From NCBI GenBank assembly GCA_018806915.1, contig JAGKQI010000100.1:558001-622000 (forward strand): 64,000 bases of DNA, in the 5' to 3' direction. Origin of the DNA: Phytophthora colocasiae (taxonomy: Eukaryota > Oomycota > Peronosporomycetes > Peronosporales > Peronosporaceae). The notes beneath the pieces were generated by a model. That model ran no database searches and was not told the origin of the DNA. It saw only the letters and a list, made by a program, of their open reading frames with translations. Within the stretch, counting starts at the first letter, position 1. Each line of letters opens with the position of its first letter. The position numbers and the translations under genes were made by a program. Shown piece after piece: positions 1-10,586 of this stretch.

Positions 1-121
1 CACCATTGCGACGGACCTTCTGGGATACACCGACTACGACTCAAACTTGCGCGTACCCCATTTAGTATTGCCACGACTAGATTTTCACAGACTACAAATT
101 GCCAACTTCTCACCCGAAACA

Positions 122-1227
122 CCCGAGCATACCCAGTTAGCAAATAGATGATCTGCAATATCCCGCTCAAACTTTTGCCGATGATGTATGTACGCCCACT
201 CTGCAAACCCCTCCCGTCTAAACCGCTTTTTAGACTTTCAACAGAGCTGCACTCAGGGTAGTTCTGGTGAAAAAACCACACGATATCGAAATGGCCGAAT
301 GATGCTGCATCATTCATGGAAGGGGGATATTAACCTCGGGCCGGCGAGAAAGCAGCCACTGAAGTAATTCCAAATTGCCATTCCTAACAGCCCGATCTCT
401 GGCTGCATATGTAGATCCCTCCGTCCTGTTCTAGTTGAGCCACTTTAACACTGCGAACTGGTTCTTTCGGGCCGCCGTATCCATCGAGCTGCTGCACAAG
501 ATAAATTACTTTTAAACCGGGGAAGTTCCCTCGCACGCCGGACCGCGAAGCTCGTAAAGAAGGACATTTTGCCCAAAATCTACTTTAGTACATTGAGATG
601 ACTGTAATTGGTGGCATTCTGCATCATTGCCTGGTTCGTCAAGTAAACAAAGTCTACCGTCAGAATCTCTCTCAGTCAATATCTCACAAACCCATTTGAC
701 CATATCCAAGTCGTCCACAATTTCATCCCGTACACAGGTACGATCGGTAGTCTCTCTTTCAGCCAGTTCAAAGTGGCCGTTTTTGATAGCCTCAGTCACA
801 GTCTCAGTTGTCCACTGAACGTCGTAGTCCCTTTCAACTAGCCACGCCGAGCAGCATCTATAACAACTCCAGCCGAAACACGGCAGCTTTGGAAATGCAT
901 TGCCAATAGCTGAACAAACTTCACGTTCCCCACTTCCATTGCTCCACATATGCTCGTATCGAACTGCGATATTTTGGATAGTGCCAGCAGCTCGTGGATG
1001 GTTCGTTGTCCTGTTTACAACCAACTCTTGCACGCTTTGGTCAAGATCCATTTGCAGGAATTGTCAAGAAATTGGTCCAGTTTGGCAACAATGTGAGGCA
1101 CGCGGAGGATGTCGGGCCCATTTCGGCAGACCACACGCACACAGGATAATGCCTGGGGTGTGGAATCGCTGTGAGAAACGTCAGGAGGCGAAGGATCTAC
1201 TCGATTGCGCTTGCTTCTCTGCGCCAT
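122..1227 (-). pseudogene. Ankyrin-repeat gene relic (ANK1)
   Basis: On the minus strand an N-terminal piece (1227-1015) carries the family signature SCVRVVCRNGPDILRVPHIV. It is followed in other frames by pieces such as DYDVQWTTETVTEAIKNGHFELA and VLLYELRGPACEG (1051-512), and near 330-150 by a C-terminal piece resembling FAEWAYIHHR. The frame changes several times, so no full protein can be made. Family members are cytosolic-looking ankyrin-repeat proteins of unknown partner. The relic is collinear with the better preserved ANK4 at 15458-16390, with which it shares a segmental duplication. Bases 1-121 hold nothing I recognise. Confidence 0.75.
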
Positions 1228-1388
1228 CTTTTGCTCTCCAGTAACAAAGACTGTTGAGTTTTAGTTTGATGGTTTTATCACTACCCACCATCTCTTCATA
1301 GTGCAAATTAAAATTGAATACATGTACACTGGGAAAAAAATCTCTGTGAAAGTAAAATAGTTGCTGTTGCTGCGAGCATTGACAACCC

Positions 1389-2367
1389 CTATTTCATAAA
1401 CGTAGGTAAAAAATTATTCACTTCAACACCACCTACATCGGCAGCAAATAGAAGCTCCTGAAACTCGTGTCGATGGTGTATGTAGGCCCAATCGGCAAAC
1501 TGGAACAGGTAGTTTGACGGGACAAATAAAGCAGTAAAGGCGTTCTTCAGAGTTTGGATTGAGCCACACTCACGACAGTTCTGGTGCAAATACCACGCAA
1601 CATCGAAGTGGCCATCCCAAGCAGCAGCATAAAGCAGCTTCCGCACGAATTTATCCTCTAATGTAGTCCCGCACAGCTCAAATCGGCGCGAAAATAACCA
1701 CTGAAGTACTTTTAAGTTGCCCCTCTCAGCGGCGTTGGATAAGGCTTCGCACGTAAACCCTTCTGTCCTGTTATTGACCAGCCACTTTAGTACTTCGAGG
1801 TGGTTGGTTTCAGCTGCTCTATCCATCGCTTCCGTGGTGCAGCCCTCTAACCGGTTCAAATGCAACCAATTCACCACGTCAAGATGTCCATTCCCAGCAG
1901 CAGAATCCATTGCGGCAGTTGTGCAACCTTCCAATCTATTGAAGTGGAGCCATTTCACCACGTCAAGATGTCCATTTTCAGCGGCAGAATTCATTGCGGA
2001 AGTTGTGCAACCTTCCGATCTATTGAAGTGGAGCCATTTCACCATTTCGAGATTACCACTTCGCGCAACCGCATCCATAGCTTTTACTGTGCAGCCTTCC
2101 GTCCGGTTTTCATGTAACCATTGGACAACTCGGTAGTAACCGTGGACAGCAGCGTAGTCCATGGCCACTACTGTGCAGCCTTCCTTACGATTACGATGAA
2201 GCCATTTCACGACACTCAAGTGGCCGTTTGAAGCGGCATGATCCATCGCGTTTGTAGTACAAGTGCATGACGTGTTGTCGTGAAGCCATTCCACAATATC
2301 GAGGTATCCATTTTCTGCAGCACCGTCGATGGCGTGGTCAGTCGAATATCCTTGTGACACCAAATAC
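1389..2367 (-). pseudogene. Ankyrin-repeat gene ANK2, 3' half
   Basis: This is an open stretch of about 325 codons with some nine ankyrin-type repeats of about 33 residues (pattern GHLDVVKWLHxNRxEGCTxxAMD), ending in the C-terminal cap that resembles FADWAYIHHRHEFQELLF. It is cut at its 5' side by the piggyBac element, and the rest of the gene resumes at 5912. It is nearly identical to ANK5 (16511-17450), which shows the uninterrupted sequence across the insertion site. Predicted role: protein-protein interaction scaffold, partner unknown. Confidence 0.85.
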
Positions 2368-2713
2368 TTAACACCTTGTCTCCGAACGGTACTCGCCTCT
2401 GACGCGTAAGCGTATGTCGTCAGTTACGACGTACAGAAAGACTTGGTGTTTGTATTGACCATGTGTTTTAGGTCGGGATAGGTGTATAAATTGTCAACAG
2501 GTTTTCCGGTCAATGTCGTCAGTGATCCGGCATTGTTAGAAAGAAATCGCTGCGCAATGTCGTAACTTACTCTACTTGCAGGCAACAGATGGCTGAGGAG
2601 GTGCACTGATCTGCAGCTCATTTCAGAAAACGCATGAAAGAAGGTACGTTGGCTCAACAAACTTTTCATTCAACCACACGAAGCTCACCACTCATCAACT
2701 GAAACCAACACGC

Positions 2714-5663
2714 TCACTCGTCATTGCTGTCAGAGTTAGAGTCGCCGCCATCGCTTCCTCTTTCGCGGACGAGCTGCAGTTCCCGCTGTGTCTTTTTGCG
2801 CTTCCCTGCGTTCTTGCCGGGCCGGCGCAGCACGACGCGCTTCCCCAGGCCGGTCGGAATGTCCTGTCCGGCGCCGAAGTCGTCGTGCCAGATCTCAAAG
2901 CAGGTCTTGGCAACGCCCTTGTAGTCACGGCGAATCTTGTTGCAGAGCCAACACTTGGCATTGTCGATCGAGCAGCGCTCGCAGAAGAACGTCGTCGCGA
3001 AGGACTTCTTCTTCTCAGTGCGAAGAAGCGCGCAAACCTTGCACGACCGTTGGCGTCGCTTCTGAACGCCGGTGACGGTGACCCAGTCTTCCGACTGCTC
3101 GAGTGCGTGCGCAAGGCGGACTGGTGTTCGCCTACGCTTCTGGCGGGAGGGAGGTGGCGTGGTTTCGACCCCTGCAAAGTCCTCGGCCTTCAGTTGCAGG
3201 AGCTGATTCTGCAGGACTGTGAACCACTTCGAGCGCTTCATCGAGACGGTGCCCTTGATTTTGGCCGCCTCCTTGTGGCTCAGGAACGCGTTCACTAGCG
3301 CCAGATCGAGGAACCCTAAGAACAATCCCTTGTAGTACTTGGTGAACCGCGTTGACATTTGCAGAGAGAAGCTCTGGAGACGGAGTTGATCGTGGCGATC
3401 TACTCCGCCCATCCAGTTCTGGTAGTCCTTCACTGACTTAGGACATCCTACTTGAATGGCGCCCACCTGCTTGACCTTCCTCTCGAGCGTAGACGGCGTC
3501 ATAGCGGAGCCCGTGCAGAGATAGTAGACCGGCTTGCGGTCCCACCAGAGGCACGAGATCATTGAGGGGATCGAAAAAGAGCGCGTGAAGATAAACGAAC
3601 CCCTTGGGATGCTTGCAGGGCGGGTCTTGTGCTCGGACTTGATGGACTTGTCGAAGCCCAAGCGGTTTGTCATGATCGTTCCGACGACGTATACCTTCAT
3701 CTTGAGCAGCTCAACGGCGAGAAGAACCGAGGTGTAGTATCGGTCGATGATCACAGCATGCCAGTTGTGGCGCGATTGAAGAGTGAATGCAGCCTTTAGG
3801 TTCCGCAAGACAGCCACTGCTCCAGTCTTGGCGTCAATTCCACTATCTCCTCCATCGTTGTTCCGCTTGCCCACGTAAACTTCGAATCTAGATCATTTAC
3901 GACATAGCGATGTGTTAGCATTCATTGCACGCCGTAAGTTACGACATAGAAAAAAGATAAAAAAAATACCTGTGGCAGAACGCTGTCTTAGCTCCACACA
4001 GCATAAATAGTTTGGATCCGTATCGGTGCGGCTTGTCCGACATGAACATGCGCGTCGTGTTGCGCTTTGACGTGGCAGGAAGCACGCCTTCATCAAAAGA
4101 AAAGATGGCTGGAAGCGACCAACCAGCCAAGAAGCGTTCTTGGATCTTGTCCACTACAGGACGCAGCTTCCACAGTTTATCGCGACCGTGGTCGGCGGTG
4201 TTGTCGACAAAGTGAAGGTCACGCAGGATGTTTTGGCAGCGATCGCGTGACATGTACCGCCCGAAAAGTCCGGCCGGAATGGCGCCGTCCTTGACCATGG
4301 ACCAATGCGCAGCAAAGCTCCTCTTCTGAGGACACAGCATGCGCGCCACTAAAAGCCCAATCACATGCAAAATCTCGTGGGCGCCATACTCCTCGGGTGC
4401 TTTCAAGCGCCGTGCAATCTGCGCGGCGGTCTCACGTTGACGTCCGGTCTGTCGCGCCGCCATCCTTTCTGCCCGCTTCTCAACCTGCTGCAAAAAGTAG
4501 CGGTTAGTCTCCTTCGCAATCGAAACCCACACAGTTTTCGGTACGAAAAAAAATAGTGTCAGGAGTGGCGATCGCCAAACATCCAGCAGCTCTCCAACAG
4601 GTCGGCCCTCGTCTTCACCCAACCCAGGATAGGCAGGTGTATCGGTCTCGAACTCTGTCATGGCTGGGGTCCACTGCATTGTCCGAAGCGCTGCCGCGCG
4701 CTGTTCGAGAGCTGCTTTGCTCAGTTCACCGTTGCCCTCAATATGCAGCGATGCCAGAAAAGCCTCGTCCATCTCGGCGGCGTCGCTGTCAGAGATTTCA
4801 TCGCCCCCCTCCTCTTCGAACCCGTCGCTTGTAGAGTCCCCGTCGTCGTCGCAAATGCCAACACTATCGCCGTCATCAGAGCTGAAGTCGGCATACTCAC
4901 TGCTGCTCTCCCCGTCCTGCAACACGTTCACATCAGCGTCAAGTTTCAGCGCAATCCGTGTTCGACGTGTTCGACGTGTTCGCCGTGGAGGAGAAGTGAC
5001 AGCACGTTCGTCCTCTCCCTCACTCTCCAGTCCCGACGCGTCCGACAGCATGCGCAAGCTGGCTGCTGCGTCTTGCTGCTCATCATAATCTTGCAGGTCC
5101 CTCTGGGAGATATCAAATGCTCTCGCTACCGCCGCCTGCGAAAGTTCGGTCTCCGACTCGGAGGAGCCGAACAACTGCTCGATCGTGTTCTGCGACAGCA
5201 GAACACCAGTGTCGATCTGAGAGGTTCTAATCGTGTCCTCCTCCTCTCCAACATGCTCACCGCCGCCTTCCCCCTCTCCAACATGCTCACCGCCGCCGCC
5301 GTCCTCTCCAGCATGCTCATCGCCGCCTTCCTCCTCTCTAACATGCTCACCGCCACCGTCCTCCTTTCCAACATGCTCACCGCCATCGTCCTCCTCTCCA
5401 ACATGCTCACCGCCACCGTCCTCCTCTCCAACATGCTCATCGTCCTCCACCAGCAATCCCGACTCAAAGGCGTACTCCACAACGGCACGCTCACCCACCA
5501 GCACGTTCTCGCCCTCCGGGCTTTTGTATGCCCACTCCGTCTGAATGCCGGTCGGCCGCTTCGACGTCCACCCCGCCGCCCTGAGCTGCCGCCACAGGTG
5601 TCTGAAGTCAATGTCGTGTTGTGCGGCGGGGGCGGCGGGTTTTTCTCGGCGACCAGACCGCAT
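2714..5663 (-). CDS. PiggyBac transposase, two exons
   Basis: The likely CDS is complement of 3970-5663 joined to 2714-3887, giving 955 aa. The 82-bp intron (3888-3969) begins GT and ends CTAG; splicing joins ...TAFCHR to FEVYVGKR, the expected strand of the piggyBac catalytic fold. The first in-frame ATG is at 5663. The N-terminal third is acidic and repetitive (GEHVGEED units). The DDE_Tnp_1_7 domain follows, with Asp-containing motifs such as IDRYYTS and GGVDRHDQLR. The C-terminus is a cysteine-rich zinc-binding tail (CKVC...CERC...CWLC). The enzyme cuts and pastes the element at TTAA sites in the nucleus. No break is seen, so the element may be autonomous. The intron is inferred from reading frames only. 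Confidence 0.9.
5235..5450 (-). repeat. Acidic minisatellite in the piggyBac transposase
   Basis: About seven tandem units of roughly 30 bp encode GEHVGEEDGG-like decapeptides in the N-terminal part of the transposase. Copies differ at single bases. The region is likely disordered. Confidence 0.85.
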
Positions 5664-5841
5664 GCTCACCAGCCCGCAAATTCTTGAATGAGCGGTCTGG
5701 ACCAGTCATTACCCATCCGAGCCCATCCTCTGACCCGGTTTTGTGAACTTGTCGCAGAGACCTCTCGCAGCTTATATTCTGCGGAAAACTTGATTAAAGT
5801 ATGGGAAAATCGTGATCTTACTTTAATCAAATGTAACTGAT

Positions 5842-5864
5842 CTATGTCGTAACTTACGACATAG
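5842..5864. repeat. Subterminal palindrome of the piggyBac element
   Basis: A perfect 23-bp palindrome with arms CTATGTCGTAA and TTACGACATAG around one C. The arm recurs at 3897-3907 and 3939-3949 (inside the transposase intron), and related forms occur near the left end at 2416-2430 and 2559-2570. It is a candidate transposase-binding repeat. Confidence 0.7.
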
Positions 5865-5911
5865 CAAAAACGATATGGCGTATCTTACGACGTTAGGAGA
5901 CAAGGTGTTAA

Positions 5912-6879
5912 CAACATCGAGATGGCCTTGTTCAGCAGCATACTGGACAGCTTTCGATGTAGTTCTTTTATCGGGAGACCAGGGTTTCAGGCGGAGAATA
6001 TCCAGGTAACCATTTCTAGCAGCATTAATATCTACGCAACTGTCGTCGCACATATCCGGGTGATGTTGAGTTAGCCAAGCAAGAACATCGACATGACCGT
6101 AACATGCTGCCCGAGTAAGATCAACTTTGATCCGGGGATTTCCTTCGGGTTTTCTATGGGCAAGTTCGTAAAGCAGAACGTTACGATTGGGTTCGTCCAG
6201 GATCCACTTTACTACATCGAGTTTTCCGGAGTTAGTGGCATACTGCAGTATATCTCGCATTTCTACATCCGATGCACATACAATGTACCGAAGATGTCCA
6301 TCAGTATCTCTCTCCGTAAGCATTCCACAAACCACTTCACAATCTCCAAATTGCCCTTCGATGCCGCTGTCACTGCCCACATGGCCAGTTCTTCCGGAAA
6401 TACCCTTGGTAGTCTCTCCTTCAGCCATTTTACCAGTTCAAAGTTCTCCTTTCTGATGGCCTCGATCACCACTGCAGCATCCCACTGAACGTCACAGCCA
6501 CAGTCAACGAGACATTTCAGAATCTCGAATGGACGGTAGCATTTTTCATCACTTGCGACGACACGTAACAACCCTGAAAATGTGGCGTTAAGAGCTGAAC
6601 AATTCCCAAGTTCCCCACATTGGTTGCTTCCACCAAGCTCTCACCGAATTGCCACTGCCTATAACTCCGGCTCTGAAACCTTAGAGAGGTTCCAGTTTCC
6701 AGTCTTAGAAGAATTTTTTCCACCAGATCAAGCGAGCCGAGCGCGCAGGCTTGAGCGAGAGTCCATTTCCACGAATTGTTAAGTAATCCATCGAGTTTGG
6801 CAATAATATGTGGCAGCTGCAGTATGTTGGGGCCATTTTGACAAACCACACGTACACAGGTTAGCGGTATTTCAGTCAT
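5912..6879 (-). pseudogene. Ankyrin-repeat gene ANK2, 5' half
   Basis: The N-terminal domain begins MTEIPLTCVRVVCQNGPN at 6879 and continues through degenerate repeats to the TTAA where the piggyBac element entered. Two further lesions are visible by comparison with ANK6. One is a 7-bp deletion near 6533 (CGACCAT missing), giving a premature stop after ATVHSRF. The other is a 1-bp deletion near 6332 (ACAAACCAC instead of ACAAACCCAC), shared with ANK5. Upstream sequence to about 6969 matches the upstream region of ANK5. Confidence 0.88.
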
Positions 6880-7102
6880 TTCTTGTTCTGATAGGTAAAT
6901 TGTAGAATGGCTTGTGAGTCTGGGTATGGCTTAGTCTAGAAACATCCGTCATTATTTCCTAGCACCTTTCAATCTTGTTTCATTTTTTCTGAAGAAAGAC
7001 AATAGGGGGGGGTCAGAATTGCGAAATGGTATAAAAATTATGGCCTCTGCGCCAACAAAATGACCAGAATATTTCCAAAATATCACCCCGGTCAGATATG
7101 AA

Positions 7103-8509
7103 ATGTCCGGTCATTTCTGCCTGACAATCACTCTGGAAAACACACATCGTTTTGAAACGATGCCACGCGTCTCCCACCGACGACAGCTCATTGCGGACCT
7201 CATCGGTGGCATGGCTGCCGCGGCCCTCGACGAAGAGGACTATGAAGACTTTCTGCTGCTAGATAGCCTGTTTGGTCAGGACGGTGAACTCTCGTTGGAC
7301 TCTATTATCGACACGGAAGGAGATCTGTGGATGGATACCCCAATGGATGCTCTTGCTGAAGTCTTGATGCTTGTCGAGGCTAACAGATACCTTTCTCCAC
7401 GCAAGCTTTACGCCAAAAGCGGGGATTTCGTGACAAACTACTTTTTGAATTTACCCGACGACAAGTTTCGTCAGCTCACGCGCACGACGAAGTCGTCATT
7501 CTCGTTTGTGCTCTCGAAAATCGAAGGACACCCCGTATTTCGTAACGCCAGTCCTCATTCACAAGCTGTTGTCACACTACAACTTGCTGTCGCATTGGAT
7601 CGCCTAGGGAACTACGAGAATGGCGTCTCGCTTGGAAGAACACTCATACTGTGGGGGATTGGAAAAGGGACCTGTGTTGCCTACACGACTCGCGTTTTAG
7701 AAGCCTTGAACGACCTCTCATCAACGTTTGTCGTATGGCCTAACAAGCGCAAGCGTCGGGCGATGTCCAGGCGAATGGCATCCCAAGGATTCAAGGGTTG
7801 TGTGGGTTTCATCGATGGCACGACGTTCCCGCTCTCCCAGAAACCAGCCGTGGATGGAGAGTGCTACTTCGATCGCAAAAGTCGATACAGCATTAACGGC
7901 CAAGTCGTCTGTGATGACAACCGGCGCATAATTGCATTCTATGGTGGATGGCCAGGTTCATGCTGTGACAGCACTGTGTACAGGAAAATGCATTTGGCTA
8001 AGGATTCCAAGAAACATCTCTTCTTCTCTCGAGGGGAATATCTAATCGGTGACTCTGCTTATCCTGCTGATCGTAGCTGCAACACACTAGTTCCTGCGTA
8101 CCGCAAAAACATGAAAGGCACAGATATTGAAGCATTCAACACCTGTATCGCTCACGTTCGTGTGGTCAATGAACACACCATTGGGGTGTTGAAAGGACGC
8201 TGGGCATCTTTGAGAGAGTTGCGGATTCAGTTAAACAAAAAGGAAGACATGGAAAGGATTTTGTGTTGGATAACAGCATGTGTCGTTCCTCACAACATGC
8301 TGCTGAGCCAAAATGACAACTGGACCTCTGACGACGAGAGCTCAGACGAAAACAGTGATGGGCCGGAAGAAGAAGAGAGTGAGAATGAAAGCGAAGACGA
8401 GAGTGACGATGACGAATTTGTATTTCGCCGCCATCTGAAGAAAAAAGCAATTCGAAAAGGGTATGAGAGAGGTGGAATTCTCTGGTATCGCTCGTACTTC
8501 GAGCACTAG
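7103..8509 (+). CDS. Harbinger transposase (DDE_Tnp_4 type)
   Basis: A 468-aa open frame from the first ATG; a start at 7160 (MPRVSHRRQ) is equally possible and gives 449 aa. The catalytic core is seen in order: GFIDGTTFPL (first Asp), GGWPGSCCDSTVY (second Asp) and VVNEHTIGVLKGRW (Glu), with YLIGDSAYP between the last two. The C-terminus is a long acidic tail rich in Glu, Ser and Asp. No break is visible. The enzyme mobilises the surrounding element together with the protein encoded at 8774-10135. Confidence 0.9.
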   Translation: MSGHFCLTITLENTHRFETMPRVSHRRQLIADLIGGMAAAALDEEDYEDFLLLDSLFGQDGELSLDSIIDTEGDLWMDTPMDALAEVLMLVEANRYLSPRKLYAKSGDFVTNYFLNLPDDKFRQLTRTTKSSFSFVLSKIEGHPVFRNASPHSQAVVTLQLAVALDRLGNYENGVSLGRTLILWGIGKGTCVAYTTRVLEALNDLSSTFVVWPNKRKRRAMSRRMASQGFKGCVGFIDGTTFPLSQKPAVDGECYFDRKSRYSINGQVVCDDNRRIIAFYGGWPGSCCDSTVYRKMHLAKDSKKHLFFSRGEYLIGDSAYPADRSCNTLVPAYRKNMKGTDIEAFNTCIAHVRVVNEHTIGVLKGRWASLRELRIQLNKKEDMERILCWITACVVPHNMLLSQNDNWTSDDESSDENSDGPEEEESENESEDESDDDEFVFRRHLKKKAIRKGYERGGILWYRSYFEH

Positions 8510-8773
8510 TTCATTGAAAGATGGAATAAAAATAATAATTGCGCACGTTTGATCGGTTGTTGCCTTACCTACTTGTGCCTCGTTCATGCACTCAAAAAAT
8601 GGTTGGCTCGACGGCAACTACTCGCCAACTTCTTCGGAACCTTCGGCTTGAAGAGATTCAGCGCTTAATCCACGTAGTCGCATCTCGCGGCGGCTGTACT
8701 CGTCGCTTGTGTTGAACACATGAGCAAGGGCTGCACACATTCAGCAAACAGTCAGTATAGAGCTTGTGGTGAT

Positions 8774-10135
8774 CTAAATACACATGTACGTACGCGTATG
8801 GGCCTCGAGACCAGCGATACGAAGAAATTTTTCGATTTCTTGGGGATCCTTGTCTTGCTGAACAAGTGCCATCAGCAATTCATGGCGGCGCACGGCTTGT
8901 TGCTCTCGCTTGATCGCTTTCTGCTCTTCGAGCCAACGCACGTGTCTGATATTCTCCTTGTTTTCTTCTTGATCGAGGCGTCGCTTGAACAAATCGTTTC
9001 TCGCCTTCGCATTCTCTGCGTACGCCATGGTAATTGAAATGCGATTCCCCTGAGCTATGCTCTGCTGATCCACGTTGCTCTTCGACTCTGAATCGGTTTC
9101 AGTGAGTGTAATCGGTCTCAGTGCACGCTTCTTGGTTGTCTTTCGATTTTTACTTGATGTCTTCTTGCTTCCCAAATCTTTGTTGGCTGCTCTCTTCTTT
9201 GATGGATTCTTGGTAGCGGTGCTAGCTGCATTTGGAAGCGTATCATGACGACGTTTAAACCCAACGGAGTTTGGTTCAGCAGCAAGTCGAGAATGAAGAT
9301 CATGTAGCACATCATCCGGTATCGCCAACCTGTTGATTGTCGTTACAGCTTCCTGATCTATATCTGCTTGCTCTCCCTCAAACAAGACATCCAGACCAGT
9401 ATTTGAGGGCAGCATTTCTGGTGGCAGTGAATAGCTGTCAAAGCGAAACTCAGGTTCTTCCTCGTTGATAGTTTGGACGCCCTCCGTGCTGATTACCCGA
9501 TCTCGCTCAACAGCACGTGAAGGATTACATTCGCCGCGATGTTCCACCCCACGGTAAACTCGGCGAATACTCTCTCCATTCGAAACTGCATGCTGTTCTT
9601 CATCACTATCACTGTCACTGGCAACTTGACTCTCTTCATCGGCGGTAGCGTCATGTTCTGTTTCGCTTGTCGCTGACGTCTCTACTGCACCAAGCTCCAA
9701 AGTCGCCGCAGCGTCCACATTATGCTTCTCCCCAAACTAACTCTCCATTCTGGCAAAGTGAGGACACATTTTGTCTAGTTTGGCAGGTATCGACAGTCCG
9801 GATTTCAATTCCGTTTGGGTAAGACCCATTCCCGTCTCAGAGCGTTTGATGTTCAGCGTTTTCGTGAATTTGCTCTTGTACGTGTTCCACCGGCGCTTCA
9901 TACTCTCTGCCGATAGTAACTTCAGTCCTGGAGTCTTGGACGTCGTGTGTAGATGCTCCGCCAGTTGCTTGAAGGCGTCGAGCTTAGTAGTGTTCGCCCC
10001 TACGGTCGTCTTCTTCTCACAGCCGTGGATCATAGCAAAGTGGGCGGGATTCTCCATCCAGCAGACAAGAAGTAGGTAGTCATCGCGTGTTAGGTGAATC
10101 TTGGTCTGCTCGGTTTCCTCAGCAGCGCCACGCAT
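8774..10135 (-). pseudogene. Harbinger Myb/trihelix-like accessory protein, in-frame stop
   Basis: One reading frame spans the region, interrupted by a single TAG at 9737-9739. The upstream 132 codons hold a helix-rich DNA-binding domain (LTRDDYLLLVCWMENP ... MKRRWNTYKSKF). The downstream 314 codons hold an acidic stretch, a Lys/Arg-rich stretch and a C-terminal coiled-coil-like segment ending near LVQQDKDPQEIEKFLRIAGL. In this superfamily the second protein binds the ends and imports the transposase. Either the TAG is a nonsense mutation or a short intron covers it (a GTTAG acceptor-like site lies there). It runs convergently with the transposase. Confidence 0.7.
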
Positions 10136-10464
10136 AGTTCTCTGCGCAATTCAGTAGATAGCTAAGAGGTATACATAAATGCAGAAGGGGCGGGCTGCAT
10201 CAACGTCCGTACCTGTTGCAGGATGGGAAAAGCTGGGCTGCCGCGGACGTCTTTGTAGTCCAAGTGCGCGCTACAGCGGAAGATTCAAGAGTGAAAGGAA
10301 ACTTACAGTTGCGGATGGTTGACCATTTATGAAATAGTCGACCATTTCGGAAATGGTTTTGGGTGAATTTCGGGAAAAAAATGTGCGCGGACCATAAAAA
10401 AAATGGTGACCATTTCGATTGAAAACTGTCGGCCAAAAAGCCAATTCTGACCCCCCCCCCCCCT

Positions 10465-10505
10465 AATTCATCGAAATTGCCAACAATATGACGCAACCGC
10501 AGTAG
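10465..10505 (-). pseudogene. Short ankyrin-family N-terminal fragment
   Basis: The minus strand reads LRLRHIVGNFDEL, matching the family motif LRLPHIVAKLDEFL. It directly abuts the right end of the Harbinger element. The rest of the copy is not found on the other side. Confidence 0.5.
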
Positions 10506-10586
10506 TGTGAGAAAATGAATACTACTACTGAGAAAATGAATACTAGTAATACAGAGAAGAGCTGTAAAAGATACTTCGTAGTACTA

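Larger units (their letters stand above)
2372..5907 (-). mobile_element. Complete piggyBac-family DNA transposon
   Basis: The element is 3536 bp. It starts CACCTTGTCTCC (2372-2383) and ends with the inverse (5896-5907): a 12-bp perfect terminal inverted repeat, followed after one mismatch by a matching AACG. It is flanked by TTAA on both sides (2368-2371 and 5908-5911), the hallmark target duplication of piggyBac. The related unoccupied sequence at 19605-19625 has a single TTAA at the same place. It carries one transposase gene with an intron and subterminal palindromic motifs. Confidence 0.95.
7004..10464 (+). mobile_element. PIF/Harbinger DNA transposon
   Basis: Both ends read A, a run of G, then TCAGAATTG inward: 8 G at the left (7004-7021) and 13 at the right (10442-10464). 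The trinucleotide AAT flanks both sides (7001-7003 and 10465-10467), matching the 3-bp duplications of this superfamily. Inside are the two genes typical of PIF/Harbinger elements, a DDE transposase and a Myb/trihelix-like DNA-binding protein, in convergent orientation. Length is 3461 bp. Confidence 0.85.

Noticed and set aside
3888..3969. Frameshift splitting the piggyBac transposase into two proteins
   Set aside because: A GT...AG intron restores the conserved CHR-FEVYVGK junction in frame.
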